DNA from: an uncultured Muribaculaceae bacterium | Lineage (GTDB): Bacteria > Bacteroidota > Bacteroidia > Bacteroidales > Muribaculaceae | DNA: 64,000 nucleotides | NCBI GenBank assembly: GCA_944320595.1 | Contig: CALUIB010000005.1 | Location: 79,061-143,060 of the forward strand | Direction: 5' to 3' | Part shown: positions 28,160 to 35,578 of the stretch, piece by piece | Position numbering within the stretch: the stretch's first letter is position 1 | Layout of the letters: each line of letters starts with the position of its first letter | The notes under the pieces: generated by a model | The model's input: the letters and a program-made list of their open reading frames with translations, nothing else | The model's database searches: none | What the model was told of the DNA's origin: nothing | Translations under genes and position numbers: made by a program

Positions 28160-28510
28160 TTAGTCGCTGCATTCCCCCCTTAAAGCCTTGTCCCGGTAGT
28201 CGAGCAACCTGTCCGCCATCTCGCATATCACGTCATCGGGCACCATAGACAAATCGATTATCGGTTCTTGCTGCCTGTCGCTCGTCACTGAAAGCTCCGT
28301 CTTTGGCTTTGGCACTATGTACTGCATGAATTTTTCAAGCACCGCAAGCCGCTCCCTCGGTTCAAGCTGCCGCAAATCCTCCTCAATCTGCTCCCTATTA
28401 CGGTCTATGAGGTCGGCAAGCCACTCCTTTACCGTTCCCGTCACCTTGTTGGGCGTTCCTTTCTTGCGGCCTCCCATGCGCCCCTTGCCGTCGTTCTTTT
28501 GTCGTGCCAT
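28160..28510 (-). CDS. Small phage-type protein with basic GRKKGTPNK motif
   Basis: This 116-residue protein starts MARQKNDGKGRMGGRKKGTP. The basic G-R-x-x-G-T/S-x-N-K phrase is common at the N-terminus of small phage proteins encoded beside terminases (DUF5681-like). An acidic helical middle part follows (RNREQIEEDLRQLEPRERLA). It is possibly DNA-binding or a terminase-small-subunit-like protein, but the similarity is only local. It follows the RusA-like gene by 53 nt. Confidence 0.55.
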   Translation of the reverse strand: MARQKNDGKGRMGGRKKGTPNKVTGTVKEWLADLIDRNREQIEEDLRQLEPRERLAVLEKFMQYIVPKPKTELSVTSDRQQEPIIDLSMVPDDVICEMADRLLDYRDKALRGECSD

Positions 28511-28563
28511 AGTCTCTTGTCTTTGAATTAAACAAACTAATTAAAACTACCATAGTATCAACG

Positions 28564-28947
28564 TCAACCGAAAAGCCGTTTTTGCTCGTTCACTTCCAAC
28601 AGGGCGAACTCCACCCTCGGGCTGCACCTGTCGATATGCTTTTCAGCCTCGATTTGGTAACATAGCCTGTCATCGGTTATCGCCTCCGCCATTTGCAGAC
28701 AATCCAAAAGCGTCTTTATGCTGTTGTCAAGGTCGAAACGCTCCGAGCCGTGCCACACACGGGCAAACAGCTTGAAACGTGAGGATATGCGCCTGCCCCT
28801 GTACTTGGTGCATTGCCGCAAGAAACTACGCTCGTAAGCTCGTATCGCCGCGTCTTTGATGATACGCCGTGTGCCACCCTTGCCAGGCACAGCTTGATAG
28901 TGGTTGGCCTTGCCGACTATCTGCCCGAATATCGTTTCAGTCTCCAT
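28564..28947 (-). CDS. RusA-like Holliday junction resolvase
   Basis: This 127-residue protein has the RusA arrangement of acidic residues: FDLDNSIKTLLDCLQ near residue 74, then ITDDRLCYQIEAEKH. These give the D-x-D-N-x-x-K and D-D motifs that bind metal in RusA endonucleases. RusA resolves four-way DNA junctions and is usually prophage-borne. Its place after the primase-like gene suggests work on the element's own replication intermediates. It lies 39 nt from the upstream gene. Confidence 0.82.
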   Translation of the reverse strand: METETIFGQIVGKANHYQAVPGKGGTRRIIKDAAIRAYERSFLRQCTKYRGRRISSRFKLFARVWHGSERFDLDNSIKTLLDCLQMAEAITDDRLCYQIEAEKHIDRCSPRVEFALLEVNEQKRLFG

Positions 28948-28986
28948 GCCTCAAATGAAATTTACGTTTGCCCTGCTCGGACTGAC

Positions 28987-29967
28987 TTAATAATCTTCGA
29001 GCCACTTGCACACTTGCCCCAACGTGGCACGTGACTTGCTGCCAATGATGTGGTCGGCAATGTCAAACTTGGGGGCGCAGCTTTCCCAACCTCGGTCATC
29101 GGGGGTGGGATAGCCCTCACGTTCAGCCCACGGCGATAGCATTACCGAATGGCAGATACCTTGCAACATTGGCAACTTGTCTCGCCACAGCGGTATCGCG
29201 TCAATGTCGGGGAACACCATAACACGACGGCCTGCAAGCGATGCGCACCGAGCCTGTGTCAACCCTTGGCAACCTCCGCACGATAACCAAATGTACTGCG
29301 GCACTTCCATTGCGCATATTACGGCGGTCTTTTCTCCCTCAACTACACAAACAGTCGTATCGGGCTGCCAAGGCAACAGATGCTCCCCAAACAGGCATTG
29401 CCGCAATTGGTAGTCGGCAGTGGTCTTGCCCTGTTTGCGCATAAGACGCGCGTGTAGCCAATCCACATGGTCGCCCATGTCGGACTTTACCCTGTGTCCG
29501 TCCAAGCCATACTGCATTATCTTTCCCGTGCGGCACTGCCCTGTCGTGTCAATCTGCGGATAAATCACTTCACGGCGACGGGTACTGCCGAGGTGGTAGA
29601 GTGCCGTAACAGTCGCAAGCTGCCCTTTGTCATAGTATCTGCCAAGCCAATCCATGAGCGTGTTGGCGATGCTTTCGCTCCGTTCTACCAACTGCATCGG
29701 AATGTAGCTCGTTTGGGCGGGCATTGCCCTCGGCGTTGAGGCCGCGAAATTCCGTGCCGTGCGTCTTGTGGAATTGGCTGCGAAATAGTCTCGCGGCGTA
29801 AAGTGATACCCACACTTGTTGATGTGGTCGCACTTCCCGACTTCGGGCGATAATGGGTTTCCGCTGCTGTCAACATACAGCGTGAAACAATTCGGGCGGT
29901 GGCAGCTGGGGCAAGTGTGGCGGCTGCCACGCCCGGCGTATTTTTGTAGTTTATATTTTGCTGTCAT
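28987..29967 (-). CDS. Primase-like protein with N-terminal zinc finger and Toprim-like core
   Basis: This 326-residue protein has a zinc-finger region at the start: CPSCHRPNCF near residue 19 and CDHINKCGYH near residue 46. The middle and C-terminal part contains VCVVEGEKTAVICAM, a Toprim-type glutamate, and VMVFPDIDAIPLW, a Toprim-type D-x-D. This is the layout of mobile-element primases of Bacteroidales (DUF6371-like). Together with the RepA-like ATPase upstream it forms a replication pair, and the iteron region lies directly upstream of its start. Confidence 0.78.
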   Translation of the reverse strand: MTAKYKLQKYAGRGSRHTCPSCHRPNCFTLYVDSSGNPLSPEVGKCDHINKCGYHFTPRDYFAANSTRRTARNFAASTPRAMPAQTSYIPMQLVERSESIANTLMDWLGRYYDKGQLATVTALYHLGSTRRREVIYPQIDTTGQCRTGKIMQYGLDGHRVKSDMGDHVDWLHARLMRKQGKTTADYQLRQCLFGEHLLPWQPDTTVCVVEGEKTAVICAMEVPQYIWLSCGGCQGLTQARCASLAGRRVMVFPDIDAIPLWRDKLPMLQGICHSVMLSPWAEREGYPTPDDRGWESCAPKFDIADHIIGSKSRATLGQVCKWLEDY

Positions 29968-30002
29968 TTTGCATCAATAATAAATATTAAAAAATGGAGT
30001 TT

Positions 30003-30103
30003 GGTATAAGGTATAATTAGGTATAATTTAAGGTATAATATACCTGTGCAGGGATTGGTATAAACAATCCCCCCTATATGTAATATAGGGGGTTGGTTAT
30101 ACC
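30003..30103. other. Iteron array plus palindrome, candidate origin of element replication
   Basis: Five direct GGTATAA units (30003, 30010, 30020, 30032, 30057) and one inverted TTATACC (30097) surround a palindrome. Its arms CCCCCTATAT (30070-30079) and ATATAGGGGG (30083-30092) are perfect with a 3-nt loop, and GATTG/CAATC (30052-30068) flanks it. It lies between the RepA-like gene and the primase-like gene. It could equally be an operator for the primase operon. Confidence 0.6.
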
Positions 30104-30110
30104 TACTGCA

Positions 30111-31142
30111 CTACACCCTTGTTTCCTGCTTTTTAGGTATAAGTACATACGCCCTATTTTTAGTCTGTAACATTCCCATCTCCTTGGCTTGCCGAATGTG
30201 GTTCTTTGCCGTTGGGCAAGAAACAGCCGCCTCGACTTGGTAAGCTGCCACTAATTCACTATACCCCATCTCCGGCTGCTTATTGAAACACAATTCAAGC
30301 ACACGGCGTATTTTAACCTCCCTTTCATTGCCGTCGGCCTGGATAGCTCCGCATTTGAAACACCCCTCGCTGTCGATTGTGAATGACACGTCAGAGCATG
30401 GAATATTGCGGCTGTCGGTGCAAGTGACTGTAAAGCACCCGTCTTTCTTTCTCACCTCAAAGCAATCGGCCAACTTGTTCAATAGCTCCGTGCCAAGATG
30501 CCCTCGCATATTGTCATCGTCACGTGCCTTGTTTTGGTGCAACACGCACAAAATGGTACAGCCCTGCTCGGCTGTGAGCGTGAGCAACCATTGTATCACC
30601 TCGCTGCTTTCGTTGAGGTCGTTGAAATTGTGCAACAGGTCTCGAATGCCGTCGATAACCACCATAGTGGGCTGCTCCGCCGAAATGGCCTGGGTGATGT
30701 ATTGGCGGCGTTCCTCGGGTGTCTGGCTGCGCATGGTGAACGGCATGAAGTCTGCATGGTTAGCCGACGAAGTGCGTCCTGCCAATCGCAGCGCACGGCG
30801 GCAACACTTATGCAGGCTTGCTCGGCTCTGTTCGGTGTCGAACACAAGCACCTTGCCTTGCTTAATTATAGGGGTCACGTTACCTCTCTGCTCGCCTGCC
30901 AACATCGCCCCTGCAAGGTAGTAGGCAAATTGGCTCTTGCCCATCTTCGCCCGTCCTTTGATGCCTATCAGTTCACCTGCCGGGATTGTAGGAACTCCGC
31001 CAATGCTGAACAAAAAACGCGTGTCAGCGGTGTCGGTGGATAGGTCAAGCAAATATTGCAGGTACTCTCGCTCCTGCTGTTCGGCTTGCTCTTGTAGCCG
31101 TCGCTCGTCTGCGGCAAGCATTGCGGCCATGTCGTTACTCAT
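30111..31142 (-). CDS. RepA-like RecA-fold ATPase/helicase
   Basis: This 343-residue protein has a Walker A motif GIKGRAKMGKSQF near residue 60 and a Walker B strand PTMVVIDGIRDLLHNF near residue 160, followed by LCVLHQNKARDDDNMRGHLG. It is of the AAA_25/RepA class of hexameric DNA helicases. The last ~75 residues look like a winged-helix region (SELVAAYQVEAAVSCPTAKN). Its start overlaps the HTH gene by 8 nt, so the two are coupled. It is likely the replication initiator or helicase of the element. Confidence 0.82.
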   Translation of the reverse strand: MSNDMAAMLAADERRLQEQAEQQEREYLQYLLDLSTDTADTRFLFSIGGVPTIPAGELIGIKGRAKMGKSQFAYYLAGAMLAGEQRGNVTPIIKQGKVLVFDTEQSRASLHKCCRRALRLAGRTSSANHADFMPFTMRSQTPEERRQYITQAISAEQPTMVVIDGIRDLLHNFNDLNESSEVIQWLLTLTAEQGCTILCVLHQNKARDDDNMRGHLGTELLNKLADCFEVRKKDGCFTVTCTDSRNIPCSDVSFTIDSEGCFKCGAIQADGNEREVKIRRVLELCFNKQPEMGYSELVAAYQVEAAVSCPTAKNHIRQAKEMGMLQTKNRAYVLIPKKQETRV

Positions 31143-31428
31143 GGTTCAGCCCCTCCGTCAGCCTTGCGACATCGCTGCCGCGGTAAAAGATTTTCTTGCC
31201 GATTTTCACCTTTCGCAGGTAGCCTGTCTTGTCCCACCGCCATAGTGTGGAAAGGTCAACGGATAGCCGCTCGGCGCATTCCTTGGCCGTGAGGTAGGTT
31301 TCTTCCTTTTGCTGCTTGGCTGCCGCCTGTGCCTCTGCCTGCCATTCAAGGAACAGCTCCCGCAGGTCGAGCGCATTGACAACAAGCTGCACACTTGCGC
31401 CCGTATTAATTATGTCTTTGACGTTCAT
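31135..31428 (-). CDS. Excisionase/MerR-type helix-turn-helix protein
   Basis: This 97-residue protein has a C-terminal HTH_17 domain: YLTAKECAERLSVDLSTLWR, then WDKTGYLRKVKIGKKIFYRG. This is the usual form of excisionase-like regulators in Bacteroidales mobile elements. The N-terminal 45 residues are helical. The perfect inverted repeat ACGTTCA (31421-31427) / TGAACGT (31441-31447) spans its start codon and could be an operator. Confidence 0.82.
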   Translation of the reverse strand: MNVKDIINTGASVQLVVNALDLRELFLEWQAEAQAAAKQQKEETYLTAKECAERLSVDLSTLWRWDKTGYLRKVKIGKKIFYRGSDVARLTEGLNHE

Positions 31429-31447
31429 ATTTTAGATTATTGAACGT
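31421..31447 (-). promoter_or_regulatory. Inverted repeat across HTH start codon, candidate operator
   Basis: The 7-bp arms ACGTTCA and TGAACGT are perfect with a 13-nt AT-only-rich centre. One arm contains the ATG of the HTH gene. Autoregulation is inferred. Confidence 0.4.
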
Positions 31448-31512
31448 GATGGGCGGCGTTGCTCCCCTTGCTGTCGGTTTACACTTCTTTCCCAATATTT
31501 CCGCGCCCTCAA

Positions 31513-31620
31513 CGGCGGTACAGCTTTACCGCCTCCGACATTGCAAAGGTATGTGCCGAGTACAAGGGCATAAAAAAATTTAGATTTATGTGGGTTTATA
31601 TAAACCTACATAAACCTACG
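31513..31620 (-). promoter_or_regulatory. Control region of the element's HTH-rep operon
   Basis: Read on the minus strand this gap holds a palindrome centred near 31600 (ATGTGGGTTTA / TAAACCTACAT, one mismatch). A further TAAACCTACRT direct copy follows to 31620. A TACCTTTG -7 box lies at 31551-31544, and a GGCGGTA/TACCGCC hairpin at 31533-31514 sits in the transcribed leader. The palindrome lies upstream of the -7 box, where a regulator would act. Confidence 0.55.
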
Positions 31621-31640
31621 TTTGCAGTCAAACGCAATAG

Positions 31641-32315
31641 TTACTTAAATTTAATTAGTATCTTATTCGCCCTATCAAGCGCATTCTCATTGTTATCACT
31701 CATGTAATTTGCTATTGCCTGCCAAGTACCAATCAAATTAAATTCACTCCTAAACTCTGCTTGTGTCGGGTTTCTTGTCAGATAACCGTCAAGCCGTGCT
31801 TTCAACAGCACAGCCCCAACATCTGCTCCTCTCCTGCCATCAATCAAGCCGTGCAGCCGTTCAAGTACCTGTTCCTTATTTTGGTGCTGAATGATTGATG
31901 CAAATGTCGGCTTGGGCTTTTCCTTTTTCACCGGCTCTTTATTCGCTGCCTGCTGCCCGGTCGCTGTCGGTTGGGGCTGAATATTCGCCAGTTCCAATAA
32001 TGCGGCTTTTACAGCCTCCGCAAGCACATAATTCCAAATAATGATGCCAACATTGTACCTGTCGCACTTCATGTCATCATTTGCAAAAGTCCGCATCGCC
32101 CTCATTTCGCGCTCCCATTCTGCAATCCTGCTATCAAGATATTCTTCACGGCCAACAGTGGTATCGTTTAACTTTGCGACTTCTACCCCCACCCAATGTG
32201 CCAATTTTCCATCAAATCCCAATGCGGCCATATTGTCCTTAAACGCTTGTACAGCCTCATCAAATCCATGCTTGTGTAAAATATCGTATAACCACTTATT
32301 CTGCTTGTAATCCAT
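31641..32315 (-). CDS. Hypothetical protein of the element
   Basis: This 224-residue protein, not recognised, begins MDYKQNKWLYDILHKHGFDE. It has two helical regions separated by a Pro/Lys/Gln-rich linker (QPQPTATGQQAANKEPVKKE). The C-terminal part includes GRRGADVGAVLLKARLDGYL and IGTWQAIANYMSDN. There are no membrane segments. It is 17 nt after the integrase gene, so probably co-transcribed with it. Codon use is more AT-rich than that of the ribosomal genes. Confidence 0.75.
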   Translation of the reverse strand: MDYKQNKWLYDILHKHGFDEAVQAFKDNMAALGFDGKLAHWVGVEVAKLNDTTVGREEYLDSRIAEWEREMRAMRTFANDDMKCDRYNVGIIIWNYVLAEAVKAALLELANIQPQPTATGQQAANKEPVKKEKPKPTFASIIQHQNKEQVLERLHGLIDGRRGADVGAVLLKARLDGYLTRNPTQAEFRSEFNLIGTWQAIANYMSDNNENALDRANKILIKFK

Positions 32316-32332
32316 ATTACTGCCTATTTAAG

Positions 32333-33772
32333 TCATTCTATAAGTTTCACTATTTCCATTTTCAGTTCATCGTCAATCTCACGGTACCGGGCAAATGCAC
32401 GGCTCCCTTCTGAATGTCCGCTCATAGGGGCTATGAGGTTTGGGTCTTTCACTTGTTTATAAATGTTGCCCACAAAGCAACGGCGAGCCATGTGCGACGA
32501 TGCAACCTCGTTGATTGGGCGTTGCACTTCCTGCCCCGTCACGCTGTCGAGTATCGTAACAAGCCGGGTAATTCCACACACCGTAAATATTTCCTTAATT
32601 GCATTGTTGTATTTCTGTGCCGATATGAATGGCAGCAACTTGCCACTGGGGGCTGTACCACGCCACTTGCTTAGTATCTCGGCAGCCCTATCATTGAGGG
32701 GAACACGCACCACCTTTGGGCGTTCACCCTTGGTTTTCGTGGGAATATATTCCACAAATCCATTGACAACATTCTCATTGGTCAGACGCAACAGGTCGCT
32801 CACCCTGCAACCGATGCAGCACTGAAAGATGAAAACATCACGCTGCACCTCCAGCGCAGGGTGTTCCGATAGGTCAAAGTCGGCAATGGCGTTGCGTTCT
32901 TCAAGCGTGATGTAATATGGAGTGCCATAACGCTCCGATGTTGTTCCCTCAAACCCTCGGAAAGGGTCATTGTCTGTTATGCCCTTTTCATTTAGCCAAT
33001 GGAAAAACGCCCGTAGCTTGTTGAACAGCGCGGCAATTGTATTGCTCCCCCTCGGCTGTGGCTTTGGGCTGCGCCGCTTGGTGTCGGTGGTGGCTGGGAA
33101 CTTGTCAAACACCCTGGGATATTCTTCAAGCAAAGAATGTTCGTTGCTAAGATACGACTCAATATCTTCAAGCGTTTCATGGTCAACGGTATCAATGTCG
33201 AGCGCAAAGTCTTTTCGCTTGCGGTCGGTCAGGCGGACAAACATCTCGTAACGGTGCAGGGCGCGAACCAACACGTCAAAATTCCTTTTCCACACTTCCG
33301 ACTTGTCACCCTCGCGCTTGCCGTTCACCCGTTTCTTGGCATTGTTGCGATAGTCTGCCATAAGGTCAAAAAAGGAATAGCTTGCATATTGCTCCGGGTT
33401 TTGCGCACGTTCAATCAAAGTGCTTACAGATGCCGCCGTCAATGATGCAGCATCTAAATTCTTGCACAACGATAGCACATTCTCAACCCAATCTTTTGTA
33501 ACAATATCATTCGGGAACATTTCACAAAGCCTCAACACTTTCGCCTCGAACTGCTTTAATTGTGTTTCCTTTTCGGCCATTTCGATGCGCTCCATGCCCA
33601 CGGACTTGCCATAATTCATGCGTTCCTTTACGGCATCCCATCTCTTTTCGGGAATGAAGATGCCAGTCTTTAACCGCAGTTTTTGATTTTTGTTGATTGA
33701 TACGCGAAATAGTATTTGACTATATCCGCGCCCGTCCTTTTGTGCCGACAATGACTTCTTAATTGTTGCCAT
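32333..33772 (-). CDS. Tyrosine-type site-specific integrase
   Basis: This 479-residue integrase has an arm-binding N-terminus (MATIKKSLSAQKDGRGYSQI), a SAM-like core-binding domain and a complete catalytic domain. The catalytic set is visible: the arginine in CCIGCRVSDLLRLT, the lysine in IPTKTKGERPKVV, SHMARRCFVGNIY (H-x-x-R), SGHSEGSRAFARY and the nucleophile tyrosine in RYREI. It lies next to attR and reads inward. A TACCTTTG box at 33804-33797 (minus) is its likely -7 element. It should catalyse integration at tRNA-Leu. Confidence 0.95.
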   Translation of the reverse strand: MATIKKSLSAQKDGRGYSQILFRVSINKNQKLRLKTGIFIPEKRWDAVKERMNYGKSVGMERIEMAEKETQLKQFEAKVLRLCEMFPNDIVTKDWVENVLSLCKNLDAASLTAASVSTLIERAQNPEQYASYSFFDLMADYRNNAKKRVNGKREGDKSEVWKRNFDVLVRALHRYEMFVRLTDRKRKDFALDIDTVDHETLEDIESYLSNEHSLLEEYPRVFDKFPATTDTKRRSPKPQPRGSNTIAALFNKLRAFFHWLNEKGITDNDPFRGFEGTTSERYGTPYYITLEERNAIADFDLSEHPALEVQRDVFIFQCCIGCRVSDLLRLTNENVVNGFVEYIPTKTKGERPKVVRVPLNDRAAEILSKWRGTAPSGKLLPFISAQKYNNAIKEIFTVCGITRLVTILDSVTGQEVQRPINEVASSHMARRCFVGNIYKQVKDPNLIAPMSGHSEGSRAFARYREIDDELKMEIVKLIE

Positions 33773-33813
33773 AATATATATTGTTCAAGCGTGTCACAAA
33801 GGTAATTAATTTA

Positions 33814-33857
33814 GGAGGACAAAAGCAATTTTTTGTCCTCCTTTTGTCCTCCAAATC
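33814..33857 (+). repeat. Right element-end repeats (candidate integrase arm sites)
   Basis: An inverted GGAGGACAAAA (33814-33824) is followed by two direct TTTTGTCCTCC units (33831-33841 and 33842-33852) and AAATC. The last 27 bp are identical to 27649-27675. The region overlaps the -33 side of the integrase promoter, so integrase could repress its own gene here. Confidence 0.6.
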
Positions 33858-33967
33858 TCAATTTAGCACAATTTAACGCAATTTTGGGCAATCGCCTTTT
33901 AGTATAACACACTGAAAATCAATACTATTAGATTGAATGACATTTTGCGGCATTTTATATTTAATAT

Positions 33968-33999
33968 TCCCGCTCCGAGTACAAAACAAATCGCTAACT
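33968..33999 (+). repeat. attR direct repeat
   Basis: The 32 bp are identical to the tRNA-Leu 3' end at 27579-27610. The following bases again form a hairpin (AAATCGCTAACT ... AGTTAGCGATTT) with a T-rich tail, so both att sites carry a terminator-like stem. Confidence 0.9.
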
Positions 34000-34070
34000 G
34001 TCAACATATTAGATAGTTAGCGATTTTCTTTTACCCTTAATGTCACTTGGATGCCGCAGCATCTTGGGCA

Positions 34071-34226
34071 TCAGCCATTCTCCGTGCCGTTGCCCTCCTT
34101 TTCACGGGCAAGGCGCTGCTTGTAGGCTTTCAGCTGCTTTTGGAAAAGCAACTTCTTTTGCCGTTCCTTGGCTGCTTTCCGTGCAAGGTAGGCTTCATAC
34201 TGGTTTTCAAGATAATTGTCGGCCAT
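34071..34226 (-). CDS. Small conserved basic protein
   Basis: This 51-codon gene encodes MADNYLENQYEAYLARKAAK followed by ERQKKLLFQKQLKAYKQRLA and an REKEGNGTENG end. It is a single long charged helix, probably a coiled coil. It starts 9 nt after the SIMPL gene and so shares its promoter. Short Lys/Gln-rich proteins of this kind occur in other Bacteroidales; the function is unknown to me. Confidence 0.7.
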   Translation of the reverse strand: MADNYLENQYEAYLARKAAKERQKKLLFQKQLKAYKQRLAREKEGNGTENG

Positions 34227-34235
34227 AGTCCATGC

Positions 34236-34943
34236 TTATTTTAATTCAAAACGCACCCTCACTGTTGCTTGCAGCGTTATGGTGCGGAAGTTGTCGTATC
34301 CCCCGGTAGTGTTGCTTGCCACATTGCTCGCTTGCAGGCTTGCAGCAGCGGTTTCCATAAAGCCTCCGCCGGCAGGCTCTTCAATCGACAGCACATTCCC
34401 TACTTGCGCACCCAAAGCCTGCGCCATGTAGCAGGCTTTATCACGCGCAGCCTCCAGCGCCTCGATGCGGCACTGATGCCTGTAGCGGTCGATGTTGTCA
34501 CATTCGAGTTGCCCCACTCGCATATACTCCACCGCGCGGCGGTCGATAGCGGCATTAATCGAGTCGATTGTCGCAAAATCATTGAGTGTTACATCGTAGC
34601 ACTTCGATATGCAAAAAGGTTTCCCCTCGTTGCGCCACCCATAATCGCCTACTTCCACCACCCTTACGCAACTGTCGGCAATGCCTATACTGCGCAATCG
34701 GGCTGTAAACATCGAGTCTATTTGCGCCATTGGCACCTGTGTGCGGTATTCTTCGGGCTTTTTGCCTTCAAATTCTTCAATGAAGTATTCCTTCAAGCTC
34801 ACCATGTAATGAATCTTGTCGGGTACGACCTTGACTTGCGACACGCCGCTCACCTCGATATACCTCGCCCCTACAGTCTCGGCTTGCAATGCCGCCATCG
34901 ACGACATTACCACGGCCATGAACATCATTAATACAGTTTTCAT
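34236..34943 (-). CDS. SIMPL-domain (DUF541) protein, exported
   Basis: The start is taken at ATG 34943, giving MKTVLMMFMAVVMSSMAALQ, a signal peptide; an ATG 11 codons upstream lies against the promoter. After export the 235-residue protein has one SIMPL domain: RYIEVSGVSQVKVVPDKIHY at its start, and KACYMAQALGAQVGNVLSIE near the end. SIMPL proteins are periplasmic and linked to envelope or oxidative stress; no specific role can be read here. Confidence 0.88.
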   Translation of the reverse strand: MKTVLMMFMAVVMSSMAALQAETVGARYIEVSGVSQVKVVPDKIHYMVSLKEYFIEEFEGKKPEEYRTQVPMAQIDSMFTARLRSIGIADSCVRVVEVGDYGWRNEGKPFCISKCYDVTLNDFATIDSINAAIDRRAVEYMRVGQLECDNIDRYRHQCRIEALEAARDKACYMAQALGAQVGNVLSIEEPAGGGFMETAAASLQASNVASNTTGGYDNFRTITLQATVRVRFELK

Positions 34944-34964
34944 AACAACAATAGTTAAGTTGCC

Positions 34965-34996
34965 CAAATTTAGCATAACTTACCGACAACTGCAAA
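34965..34996 (-). promoter_or_regulatory. Promoter of the SIMPL gene
   Basis: On the minus strand TTTG (34996-34993), 20 nt, then TAAATTTG (34972-34965) is a full consensus match, with the start codon about 21 nt downstream of the -7 box. Confidence 0.8.
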
Positions 34997-35070
34997 TTGC
35001 CCTGCCGCACACATGGCCAGGAGAAACTATAATTCACATTCCATATTATCGTCATTTTCACATAAATGAC

Positions 35071-35078
35071 TATTTTTG
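35071..35078 (+). promoter_or_regulatory. -7 promoter box of the ABM gene
   Basis: TATTTTTG fits TAnnTTTG and lies 32 nt upstream of the ATG. The -33 element is only TTTT-like. Confidence 0.5.
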
Positions 35079-35110
35079 CAATAGGCTATAATCACATAAC
35101 AACTAACGCA

Positions 35111-35386
35111 ATGATCAGACTGAATGTTTTTATCCAAGTGGGAGACGAGAACCGTGCGGCACTCATCGAGGCTGCAAAGAAACTTGTGGCGGCATCGCTG
35201 AACGATGAAGGCTGCATAGCCTACGACCTTTTCGCAAGTGCCACACGTGCCGACGTTTTCATGATTTGCGAGACATGGGCCACCCCCGAGGCACTGGCCA
35301 AGCACGAAAATTCGGCACACTTCACAACGCTTGTTCCCGAGATGGAACGCCTTGGCTCGCTGAAACTCGAAAAGTTCAATTTCTGA
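35111..35386 (+). CDS. Antibiotic biosynthesis monooxygenase (ABM) fold protein
   Basis: This 91-residue protein begins MIRLNVFIQVGDENRAALIE and shows the ABM/YgiN layout: SLNDEGCIAYDLFASATRAD in the middle, then MICETWATPEALAKHENSAH and FTTLVPEM. These dimeric ferredoxin-like proteins act as cofactor-free quinol oxygenases or heme-degrading enzymes; the substrate is not clear. ATG 35111 is chosen because the earlier in-frame ATG at 35066 precedes the -7 box. Confidence 0.88.
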   Translation: MIRLNVFIQVGDENRAALIEAAKKLVAASLNDEGCIAYDLFASATRADVFMICETWATPEALAKHENSAHFTTLVPEMERLGSLKLEKFNF

Positions 35387-35412
35387 CCCCGTTGTAGGCG
35401 AGACGGCGATAA

Positions 35413-35455
35413 AAAGGAGCGACGACCGAAGGATTTGCCTTTAGCCGTCGCTTTC
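35413..35455 (-). terminator. Terminator between ABM gene and tRNA-Tyr
   Basis: The arms AGCGACG (35418-35424) and CGTCGCT (35446-35452) form a stem. On the minus strand the stem is followed by TCCTTTTTATC, ending the tRNA-Tyr transcript. On the plus strand it may also stop the ABM gene, with a weaker T-tract. Confidence 0.65.
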
Positions 35456-35463
35456 TCATTATG

Positions 35464-35546
35464 TGGGTGGTGATGGATTCGAACCACCGAAGGTGAAAAC
35501 CAGCAGATTTACAGTCTGCCCCATTTGGCCGCTCTGGAAACCACCC
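35464..35546 (-). tRNA. tRNA-Tyr (anticodon GTA)
   Basis: The 83-nt cloverleaf on the minus strand has acceptor arms GGGTGGT / ACCACCC. The anticodon stem GCAGA/TCTGC encloses CTGTAAA (anticodon GTA). A long variable arm of the class II tRNA type is present, and the T loop is TTCGAAT. CCA is not encoded. Confidence 0.95.
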
Positions 35547-35578
35547 GTGCCAAATTTGCGGTGCAAAGTTACTAAAAA

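Larger units (their letters stand above)
27579..33999. mobile_element. Integrative element of 6.4 kb in tRNA-Leu(TAA)
   Basis: The 32-bp sequence at the tRNA 3' end recurs exactly at 33968-33999, giving direct repeats 6,389 bp apart. All recognisable genes inside lie on the minus strand. In transcription order from the right end they are a tyrosine integrase, an unknown protein, an excisionase-type HTH, a RepA-like ATPase, a primase-like protein, a RusA-like resolvase, a phage-type small protein and a small ORF. A candidate origin lies between the two replication genes. No relaxase, conjugation, capsid or toxin gene is visible. This fits a minimal integrative element or phage-satellite-like island; which of the two is inference. 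Confidence 0.88.

Noticed and set aside
30003..30063. GGTATAA repeats as a CRISPR array
   Set aside because: Units are 7 bp with irregular short spacing, no spacers of CRISPR size and no cas genes nearby; iterons or operators fit better.
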